From an uncultured Prevotella sp. (GTDB lineage: Bacteria; Bacteroidota; Bacteroidia; Bacteroidales; Bacteroidaceae), in contig CALZMK010000160.1 in assembly GCA_945788545.1 (NCBI GenBank), positions 1-5,014 on the forward strand: DNA of 5,014 nucleotides, written 5' to 3'. Below are positions 1 to 5,014 of the stretch, piece after piece. Positions within the stretch are counted from its first letter, which is position 1. Each line of letters starts with the position of its first letter. The notes beneath the pieces were generated by a model. The model was not told where the DNA came from. It did no database searches and was given only the letters and a program-made list of their open reading frames with translations. Position numbers and translations under genes: made by a program.

Positions 1-3
1 CAT

Positions 4-402
4 GGGGTTGACTGGATTTGACAGCGGGCCGAAATGGTACGTAAGCATGCGGAGTCTCGTCGGCTACCTCCATAATCAGAGTGGACAAAAATTTAATTGG
101 CGAAAACAAGTACGCTCTCGCTGCCTAATCGAAGAACAGTAGATTACTGGCTTTATCCCGTCACAAGGTGATGGGACGAGACATCGCTCAACAGGATGTT
201 GTTCCGAATCCGGTTGGCCAAGCGGTGCAGGAAAATCGGGAATAGTCTGCCGTAGCCTCGTGTGGCAGATGAAATCTTTGAGGATAAGGTTGCAGTTGGT
301 GGTCCTGGTCTTGCTGCAGCACGAAAACCGAAGTCAGGAATAAGCATGTAGAAAGCGTATGGTTTCCCTGTTTGGACGAGGGTTCGACTCCCTCCAGCTC
401 CA
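4..402 (+). ncRNA. ssrA: tmRNA (transfer-messenger RNA), complete
   Basis: This RNA rescues ribosomes stalled on broken mRNAs: it enters like tRNA-Ala, then serves as a template for a degradation tag. The 5' GGGGTTG (4-10) pairs with CAGCTCC (395-401), using G-U pairs, to form the acceptor stem, with A402 as discriminator. The next bases are CAA, so the CCA tail is not encoded and must be added after transcription. The T arm is GAGGG / TTCGACT loop / CCCTC at 378-394. The 5' part carries the conserved tmRNA D-loop-like block GACTGGATTTGACAGC. A tag reading frame sits at 99-128. Downstream hairpins fit the pseudoknot region: CAGTA/TACTG at 137-149, and a 9-bp stem at 156-164 with 168-176 (loop AAG, one G-U pair). 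The roughly 399-base length is at the upper end of usual one-piece tmRNAs. The promoter lies outside the window. A strong terminator follows within 10 bases. Confidence 0.97.
99..128 (+). other. tmRNA tag-peptide reading frame (GENKYALAA, stop TAA)
   Basis: The frame GGC GAA AAC AAG TAC GCT CTC GCT GCC TAA encodes GENKYALAA. With the alanine carried by the tmRNA itself, the tag added to stalled proteins would be A-GENKYALAA. The terminal YALAA is the conserved degron read by ClpXP-type proteases. The resume codon is inferred to be GGC at 99-101, after the AT-rich stretch AAAAATTTAATT, which fits the usual A/T-rich bases before a resume codon. The GEN...YALAA form resembles the GENNYALAA tag I associate with Bacteroides, with lysine in place of the second asparagine. 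Confidence 0.93.
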
Positions 403-409
403 CAATTAT

Positions 410-436
410 CCCCGACCATTATTGGTCGGGGTTTTC
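410..436 (+). terminator. Intrinsic terminator of ssrA, overlapping the end of the convergent acyltransferase gene
   Basis: A perfect 9-bp stem, CCCCGACCA (410-418) with TGGTCGGGG (423-431), has a TTAT loop (419-422) and is followed by TTTTCT on the + strand. This is a textbook rho-independent terminator starting 8 bases after the tmRNA 3' end. On the - strand the same hairpin is followed only by ATAATT, so it may work weakly in the other direction. The right arm (423-431) and part of the loop lie inside the acyltransferase coding sequence, whose TAA stop occupies loop positions 419-421. Confidence 0.92.
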
Positions 437-1177
437 TATATATCCTTGATATTCCGAAACCAATGCACTCATCACCGAGTCATAGCTTTGACGCATCACA
501 GCCTGGATATTCTGCGGGCCTTGACCTACAGGGTAGACTGGTTGGTGGATAGTCAGTTTTAGCTTGTGCCATTTCACAAAATGCCAATCTCGAGTGCGAG
601 GCATCACATTGAACGAACCATTGATTGTCAGTGGCACCACCGGCAACTGAAGTTCGTCGGCAAGCATAAAGGCTCCCTTTTTGAATTTCCCCATGTGTCC
701 AGTAAAGGAGCGTGCTCCCTCGGGGAACACAACAAGACTTGTTCCATCTTTAAGAGTTTCACGGGCCTCGTCAATTGTCTTCTTCACCTTACTTGGACTG
801 CGTCGGTCAACAAATATTTGATGCGACTTGGCACAGGCATAGCCTACAAAAGGCATTTTTCTCAACTGGTGCTTCATCATCCACTTAAAATTGCGGTTGA
901 GATAACCGTAAATAAGGAAAATATCGAACATACCCTGATGATTGGCCACAAAGACATACGAGTGTCCCTTCTCGAGGTTCTCTCGGCCCTCAACAGTCAC
1001 CATCAACAAGAAAGCCCTTGTCATCACCTTAGCCCACCAATGTCCAGGATAGTAACCCCAAATGTGTCCGTTGCCGATTGAGCAACCCAATCCTGTTACC
1101 GCAGCTGTCAAAATAGTGGCAATGATTGCCACCGGCACTGCTATTATCAATTGATAAATCCAATATAAGTATTTCAT
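419..1177 (-). CDS. plsC: 1-acyl-sn-glycerol-3-phosphate acyltransferase (PlsC/LPLAT family)
   Basis: This 252-residue protein is predicted to transfer an acyl chain to the sn-2 position of lysophosphatidic acid, giving phosphatidic acid for membrane phospholipids. It should act at the inner face of the cytoplasmic membrane. A hydrophobic N-terminal segment (about 5-33) is followed by the acyltransferase motifs: the catalytic NHxxxxD as NHQGMFD (79-85), a motif II region around IFVDRR (121-126), FPEGARS (151-157) binding the glycerophosphate, and VPLTINGS (181-188). The length is typical for PlsC. The ATG at 1177 is the first start after an in-frame TGA at 1199-1201, so the start is well fixed. 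It follows the metallophosphoesterase gene by 35 bases and is probably the last gene of the operon. No clear Shine-Dalgarno site is seen; the leader is AT-rich. Other LPLAT members acylate ornithine or other lipids, so the substrate is inferred from family. Its last codons lie in the ssrA terminator. Confidence 0.9.
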   Translation of the reverse strand: MKYLYWIYQLIIAVPVAIIATILTAAVTGLGCSIGNGHIWGYYPGHWWAKVMTRAFLLMVTVEGRENLEKGHSYVFVANHQGMFDIFLIYGYLNRNFKWMMKHQLRKMPFVGYACAKSHQIFVDRRSPSKVKKTIDEARETLKDGTSLVVFPEGARSFTGHMGKFKKGAFMLADELQLPVVPLTINGSFNVMPRTRDWHFVKWHKLKLTIHQPVYPVGQGPQNIQAVMRQSYDSVMSALVSEYQGYIENPDQ

Positions 1178-1197
1178 CGAAAAAACTTTATTTATAA

Positions 1198-1232
1198 TTC
1201 AACATTCAATCTTCAACCTTCAACTTTCAACC
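1198..1232. repeat. Five-copy 7-base tandem repeat (TTCAAnn; GTTGAAn on the - strand)
   Basis: TTCAA recurs at exact 7-base spacing at 1198, 1205, 1212, 1219 and 1226. The units are TTCAACA, TTCAATC, TTCAACC, TTCAACT and TTCAACC, so the first five bases are invariant and the last two vary. Read on the - strand, where the flanking genes lie, the unit is GTTGAAG-like. The array begins within the last codons of the metallophosphoesterase gene, supplies its TGA stop (1213-1215), and fills part of the gap before the acyltransferase gene. No function is established from the sequence. Confidence 0.85.
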
Positions 1233-2397
1233 TTCTCAAGGTGACAACAACAATTTCCCCTGGCACACCGAATCGGAATGGGATGAAACCTCCTATGCCA
1301 GTTGACACACTGAGAGCCCTATCGCCCTCACTGAACAGTCCGCCCCACTCCTTATAAACGAATGATGCCGGCGACCAATTGCCAATCATAAACTGCATGG
1401 CATGGGTATGTCCGCTCAATGTGAGCTGGGCTCTGCTTTCTGGCAATATCTTGCGACGCCAGCATGTCGGGTCGTGCTCTGCCATTACAACAAACGCACT
1501 GTCGGTCACACCCTCTAATGCCTTTCTCACATCTCCGCGCTGCGGAAACTTCTTTCCGTCGCCGTCGTTGTCAAGACCTGCTATTACTATCGAGTCTGCT
1601 CCACGTCTCACTACTTTATGCTCATTCACAAGCAGTTGCCATCCCATCTTTATCTCCATATCACGCGTCTCTTTCTCGTTTTGTATCTTTTGGGTTGGAG
1701 TGGCTTCGATATAGTCGGCATAATCGTGATTGCCTATCACCGAGAACACTCCGTCTTTTGCCTTGATATCGCCAAGTACTTCAATAAATGGGAGTATCTC
1801 CTGAGGCTCACGGTTTTGCAAGTCGCCGGCAAAGACAACAACATCAGGATTCTGGGCGTTGATGGTGTCAACAACGGCTTGCAACAAATGCTCTCTGCCA
1901 CCGATATATGTACCCACATGGGCGTCGGAAAACTGTACTATGCGATATCCATCGAACGCTTCGGGTAATTCAGCCGACTCGTATGTCACCTCCCTCACGG
2001 TAATCTGGTCGAATCCCACAAAAGAGCCATAGAAGAGTACATACCAGTTGAGCAATACAATCACTATTCCCACAAGATTGCCGTAGTTGGCCTTGCGGCG
2101 CAGTAATTTTCTCACTCCCCATCCTAATGCCGAGCAAAGGGCAAAGAGGCACTTTGGGGTAACAAGCAATCCCACGAGAAAGAGATAAACATTGAGTAGT
2201 CTGATGTCAGAGGGAGCAAACTGGCGGTCGAAGACGAACACCAATGTATAGACAATCATGCCCAAGGTGGGCAGCCACCACAACAGTCTGCGCAGCATTG
2301 CCCGCCTTCCCTTCATCCTACTGAGAAAACGGCGGTCGATATACAAGTCGGGCACCACCGCCATCAGTATCAACAGAATAGCTATTTTCGTTATCAT
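1213..2397 (-). CDS. Membrane-anchored calcineurin-like metallophosphoesterase (YkuE/YaeI-like)
   Basis: This 394-residue protein has a membrane N-terminal half and a metallophosphoesterase C-terminal half. Hydrophobic segments lie at about 4-20, 38-57, 67-92 and 107-127, so four membrane helices are plausible. The catalytic domain starts near residue 150 and carries the full dinuclear metal set: SDAHVG (D158, H160), AGDLQNR (D192), GNHDY (N223, H224), AEHDPT (H308) and SGHTHAMQ (H330, H332). All metal ligands are present, so it should be active. The family cleaves phosphoesters or pyrophosphates; some relatives hydrolyse UDP-sugar lipids, but the substrate here cannot be read from sequence. 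The ATG at 2397 is fixed by in-frame TGA and TAA codons at 2410-2415. It lies 45 bases after the MetH reactivation gene and 35 before the acyltransferase. Its neighbour makes phospholipids, so a lipid substrate is possible but only an inference. Its final codons (L-K-V-E-G) are encoded by a 7-base tandem repeat. Confidence 0.9.
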   Translation of the reverse strand: MITKIAILLILMAVVPDLYIDRRFLSRMKGRRAMLRRLLWWLPTLGMIVYTLVFVFDRQFAPSDIRLLNVYLFLVGLLVTPKCLFALCSALGWGVRKLLRRKANYGNLVGIVIVLLNWYVLFYGSFVGFDQITVREVTYESAELPEAFDGYRIVQFSDAHVGTYIGGREHLLQAVVDTINAQNPDVVVFAGDLQNREPQEILPFIEVLGDIKAKDGVFSVIGNHDYADYIEATPTQKIQNEKETRDMEIKMGWQLLVNEHKVVRRGADSIVIAGLDNDGDGKKFPQRGDVRKALEGVTDSAFVVMAEHDPTCWRRKILPESRAQLTLSGHTHAMQFMIGNWSPASFVYKEWGGLFSEGDRALSVSTGIGGFIPFRFGVPGEIVVVTLRRLKVEG

Positions 2398-2442
2398 TTC
2401 AGTTTTTAATCATTACATATATATAATTAAGGTATATAGGTG
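2398..2442 (-). promoter_or_regulatory. AT-rich gap before the metallophosphoesterase gene; possible weak internal promoter
   Basis: This 45-base spacer is much richer in A+T than the surrounding genes. On the - strand TATATATG (complement of 2416-2423) matches the Bacteroidetes -7 consensus TAnnTTTG at five of six fixed positions and lies about 18 bases before the start codon. I see no convincing TTTG -33 element upstream, and TA-rich DNA gives chance matches, so this is a weak call. No terminator-like hairpin is present, so read-through from the upstream genes is expected. Confidence 0.22.
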
Positions 2443-3255
2443 TCATTCCGTCACTCCCGCAAGGAATCGCCTCATCAGTTCGATGGGCACTCCCCTGCGC
2501 CTTGCATAATCTTCCACTTGGTCGGCACCGATTTTTCCCAACATGAAGTACCTCGCCTTTGGATGGGCAATCATCAACCCACTCACACTTGCATGTGGCT
2601 TCATGGCTCCGCTCTCAGTAAGTCTTATACCCACATCTGCAAAATGGATAATGCCGTCGAGCACAAAATTCATACTTGTGTCGGGCAATGACGGATAGCC
2701 TACAGCCGGTCGGATGCCTTGGAATTTCTCGACATGCATCTCACTTATCGTCAAGTTCTCGTCGTGAGCATATCCCCAATACGTCTTCCTCACCTCTTCG
2801 TGCATTCTCTCGGCGGCAGCCTCAGCCAATCTGTCGGCTATCAGTTGCACCATCATCTTCTTGTAAGCATCGCCGTCGAAATCCTTTTCCAAACCCATAT
2901 CCACGGTTGTGCAGAAAACACCCATACGGTCGGCTATTCCATGTGTCAATGGCCTTATGAAGTCAGCCATACAGAGGTTGGGCTCACCTGCAGAGGTGGA
3001 ATGTTGCTGTCTGAGCATAGGCAGTCGCACTCCCTCAAATACAATGTCGTCGCCATCACTGTTGGCATCTCCCAAGGCAAAGAGCGCATAGACATGATAA
3101 CGATCTTCGAGAGAGTCGAGCATTCTCATTGCCTCTTCCTTTATTTCCATCTGCTTATCTGCATTCTTCAATTGCCATGCATGATAGAAATATGGCCAGT
3201 TGATATAGTCGCGCAAAAGCGAGATGTCATATGTCAGTTTGTGGCGCTCCATCAT
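2443..3255 (-). CDS. Standalone methionine synthase (MetH) reactivation domain protein
   Basis: This 270-residue protein corresponds to the C-terminal AdoMet-binding domain of cobalamin-dependent methionine synthase, which reductively methylates the oxidised cob(II)alamin cofactor to restore activity. Similarity to the E. coli MetH C-terminal domain runs over nearly its full length: YINWPYFYHAWQL (17-29), CMADFI (95-100), ADRLAEAAAE then HEEVRKTYWGYA (140-163), GIRPAVGYPSLPD (180-192), LTESGAMKPHASVSG (212-226) and HPKARYF (231-237). The RPAxGYP loop includes the AdoMet-contacting arginine (R182). No homocysteine, folate or B12 domain is present, so it must act in trans on a separate MetH not in this window. 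The aspartate of the E. coli YIDW motif is asparagine here (N19). The start at 3255 overlaps the dihydroorotase stop as ATGA; a second Met follows directly but the overlap favours the first. Cytoplasmic. Confidence 0.9.
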   Translation of the reverse strand: MMERHKLTYDISLLRDYINWPYFYHAWQLKNADKQMEIKEEAMRMLDSLEDRYHVYALFALGDANSDGDDIVFEGVRLPMLRQQHSTSAGEPNLCMADFIRPLTHGIADRMGVFCTTVDMGLEKDFDGDAYKKMMVQLIADRLAEAAAERMHEEVRKTYWGYAHDENLTISEMHVEKFQGIRPAVGYPSLPDTSMNFVLDGIIHFADVGIRLTESGAMKPHASVSGLMIAHPKARYFMLGKIGADQVEDYARRRGVPIELMRRFLAGVTE

Positions 3256-4580
3256 TCTCGGAATCTTATGGCCTCTCCCCTAACGGTATCATCCACCCGT
3301 CCTTCGGCATACACCAAATGTCCATTGCACCATGTGCGCTCCACGCGCCAGTTGAATGTACATCCCTCCATCGGGCTCCATCCACACTTGCTCAAAATGC
3401 CCTCAAGGGTAACTGTCCATTGGGAATCTGGTCTCACCATCACAAGGTCGGCCTTGTATCCCTTGCGGATATATCCACGTTGTGCCACTTCGAATATCCT
3501 TGCAGGATTGTGCGACATCAGTTCCACCACCCTCGTTATGGTAAGCACCCCTTCATCCACCAGTGACAACATCGCCGGCAGCGAGAATTGCACCATTGGC
3601 ATTCCCGATGCAGCCTTGGCACACCCACCTTGTTTTTGGGCAAGGAGATGAGGGGCATGATCAGTGCCCACAACAGATATTCTTCCGTCGGCCATAGCTC
3701 TACGTATCTCTTCCATGTCGGTCTTCGTCTTGATTGCAGGATTAACCTTTATCTTTGTTCCCTTTATCTTATAATCCTCTTCTGAGAAGAATATATGAGC
3801 ACTTGTAGCTTCTGCCGTTATCTGCGGGTCATTCGGTGTAAATAGTTGCAGTTCGCGTGCCGTGGAGACATGGGCTACATGCAGTCTTGCCCCACACTTT
3901 CGCGCCATTTCCACTGCTAATGACGTACTCCTCCAACAGGCTTCCTCGCTCCTTATCTCGGGATGATGCACCACATCGGGGTCATCTCCATATTTTGCCT
4001 TTGCCTCTGCCATATTTGCATTTATCACGGCGGTGTCCTCGCAGTGAGTCATCACTGGCATACCGGGAATACGGAACACCCTTTCGAGCGCCTCCCTGCG
4101 GTCAACCAGCATATTTCCTGTTGAGGAACCCATAAAGAGCTTTATTCCCGGCACAGCATGGCGGTCGATGGAAGTGAGAATGTCGGCATTGCCATTTGTG
4201 GCTCCAATGAAGAAAGCATAGTTCACCACGCTATCCTTAGCCCCCCTCTCCATCTTGTCTCGCCATGCCTCGATTGTAGTTGTTTGCGGCACGGTGTTGG
4301 GCATATCGAAATACGATGTCACTCCCCCGGCTGCTGCTGCTCTGCTCTCCGAGGCAATGTCAGCCTTGTCGGTCATTCCCGGTTCACGAAAATGCACATG
4401 GTCGTCAATTACTCCCGGCAAAACATAGCAACCCGTGGCGTCGGTCACTTCATCAACTGACACCACGGGCAACATGTCTTCTTCGCAAATTTCTTTTATA
4501 ATATCATCCTCTATCACCAATGAGGCATGCTTTATGCTCCCCTCGTTGACGATTGTGGCGTTTTTTATCAGTGTTCTCAT
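3252..4580 (-). CDS. pyrC: Dihydroorotase (amidohydrolase superfamily, CAD-like type with bridging lysine)
   Basis: This 442-residue cytoplasmic enzyme is predicted to catalyse the reversible ring closure of N-carbamoyl-aspartate to dihydroorotate, the third step of de novo pyrimidine synthesis. The metal site is complete: DDHVHFREPG (H61, H63, and R65 for substrate), GIKLFMG (K147, the likely carboxylated bridging lysine), MTHCED (H179), HVAHVST (H237) and GTDHAPH (D307). NPA at 280-282 fits the substrate-binding asparagine. The GTDHAPHxxxxK block matches the second dihydroorotase signature. A C-terminal composite beta region (about 370-440) is as expected for amidohydrolases. The start ATG overlaps the TGA of the upstream gene (ATGA at 4577-4580), and its own stop overlaps the next start in the same way. 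Allantoinase or dihydropyrimidinase are related alternatives; Bacteroidetes proteins of this form are usually annotated as dihydroorotase. No other pyr genes are in view. Confidence 0.87.
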   Translation of the reverse strand: MRTLIKNATIVNEGSIKHASLVIEDDIIKEICEEDMLPVVSVDEVTDATGCYVLPGVIDDHVHFREPGMTDKADIASESRAAAAGGVTSYFDMPNTVPQTTTIEAWRDKMERGAKDSVVNYAFFIGATNGNADILTSIDRHAVPGIKLFMGSSTGNMLVDRREALERVFRIPGMPVMTHCEDTAVINANMAEAKAKYGDDPDVVHHPEIRSEEACWRSTSLAVEMARKCGARLHVAHVSTARELQLFTPNDPQITAEATSAHIFFSEEDYKIKGTKIKVNPAIKTKTDMEEIRRAMADGRISVVGTDHAPHLLAQKQGGCAKAASGMPMVQFSLPAMLSLVDEGVLTITRVVELMSHNPARIFEVAQRGYIRKGYKADLVMVRPDSQWTVTLEGILSKCGWSPMEGCTFNWRVERTWCNGHLVYAEGRVDDTVRGEAIRFRE

Positions 4581-5014
4581 TTCTTCTGCGGTTCGTCAAG
4601 TCCCTGCATTTTCGCCATATTATCCGATGCCACCTGATAGTATTCCTTCACGTATGGGTCGTTCTTAAACTTTTCGGTGGCCTTGCTCATGATGTCCTCA
4701 ATCTGGGGTGTGAGCACCGGTACATTGAATCCACTTGTTATCATCATAAAGACACCCGGCCCGAGCACGTTGTCAAAGTTCTCCACGATGAACGATGTCA
4801 CCAACTTGTCTTCCTCGGCGGCAATCTTCTCTGCCTCGGCATTGAGTTTCTCGTTGATAGTCAATTCATCCACACCCTCAAGCATCATCTGACTCTGCTT
4901 GTGCGACAATTCGCTCATTCTGTTGTCGAGTTGCTTATGCTTGTCGATAAACTTGTAGAGCTTGTCGTTGAGCGGAGTTCCGCCTACACTTTGTGCGGCA
5001 TTGTCGATCTTTAT
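4577..5014 (-). CDS. DUF4369-like protein, C-terminal part (5' end beyond window)
   Basis: The frame is open from the window edge to a TGA at 4577-4579, giving 145 C-terminal residues. It continues upstream past the internal Met at 4918, since the codons beyond read IKIDNAAQSVGGTPLNDKLY with no stop. The NAAQSVGGTPLNDKLYxF block followed by a charged, mostly helical stretch rich in Lys, Glu, Met and Gln resembles the region after the DUF4369 domain in Bacteroidetes cell-envelope proteins, often lipoproteins. Many of these continue into a TlpA/AhpC-type thioredoxin domain. This one ends at QGLDEPQKK with no CxxC motif, so it belongs to the short form without the thioredoxin part. The function is unknown. 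Any signal peptide or lipobox would be outside the window. It is the most upstream gene seen of the apparent operon and overlaps pyrC by four bases. The family assignment comes from recall of similar sequences and is moderate. Confidence 0.65.
   Translation of the reverse strand: MKIDNAAQSVGGTPLNDKLYKFIDKHKQLDNRMSELSHKQSQMMLEGVDELTINEKLNAEAEKIAAEEDKLVTSFIVENFDNVLGPGVFMMITSGFNVPVLTPQIEDIMSKATEKFKNDPYVKEYYQVASDNMAKMQGLDEPQKK

Noticed and set aside
378..402. Possible separate tRNA gene, from a T-arm and acceptor-like 3' end
   Set aside because: The T arm and acceptor stem pair with the 5' end near position 4 and there is no anticodon arm. They are the tRNA-like half of the tmRNA.
153..419. Open frames on the - strand across the tmRNA gene
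   Set aside because: They lie opposite highly structured tmRNA sequence and translate with no family resemblance. The tmRNA explains the conservation of this region.
566..1081. + strand open frame of 171 codons opposite the acyltransferase gene
   Set aside because: It is fully antisense to a gene with all PlsC motifs and shows no protein-like domain or start signal.
1178..1212. Search for a Bacteroidetes -7/-33 promoter before plsC
   Set aside because: The gap is AT-rich, but no good TAnnTTTG with a TTTG partner is seen. Read-through from the metallophosphoesterase gene is simpler.
2411..2430. TA-rich near-palindrome between the MetH reactivation and metallophosphoesterase genes, considered as a terminator
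   Set aside because: Its stem would be short and purely A-T, with no following T-run, so it is not a credible terminator.
2719..3651. Long + strand open frame of 310 codons opposite the MetH reactivation and pyrC genes
   Set aside because: It is antisense to two well-conserved genes and spans their junction. Its translation is rich in His, Ser, Cys and Pro with no recognisable domain. It is a shadow of codon use on the other strand.

Overview
The window looks like chromosomal DNA from a Bacteroidota (Bacteroidetes) bacterium, most likely of the Prevotella/Bacteroides group. This rests on protein family content (a standalone methionine synthase reactivation domain, a DUF4369-like protein, a Bacteroidetes-style dihydroorotase), a tmRNA tag of the GENxYALAA type, AT-rich leaders without clear Shine-Dalgarno sites, and a moderate G+C content. 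The genus is an inference.

Layout: positions 4-402 hold a complete tmRNA gene (ssrA) on the + strand, followed at once by a strong intrinsic terminator (410-436). Everything else lies on the - strand and is read from right to left. The order is the C-terminal part of a DUF4369-like protein (4577-5014, cut by the window edge), a dihydroorotase (pyrC, 3252-4580), a standalone MetH reactivation domain protein (2443-3255), a membrane-anchored calcineurin-like metallophosphoesterase (1213-2397), and a PlsC-family 1-acylglycerol-3-phosphate acyltransferase (419-1177). The last gene runs head-on into ssrA, and its final codons lie inside the ssrA terminator hairpin.

The five protein genes look like one transcription unit. 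The first three are joined by two ATGA start/stop overlaps, which suggests translational coupling. Gaps of 45 and 35 bases separate the last two genes. Functions are housekeeping: ribosome rescue, pyrimidine synthesis, repair of cobalamin-dependent methionine synthase, an envelope phosphoesterase, and phospholipid synthesis. No pathway unites them all.

I found no mobile element, CRISPR array, toxin system or evidence of a new multi-gene system. The most notable non-coding structures are a five-copy, 7-base tandem repeat straddling the metallophosphoesterase stop codon (1198-1232) and the terminator that doubles as the end of the acyltransferase coding sequence. There is no stretch over 300 bases without a gene.
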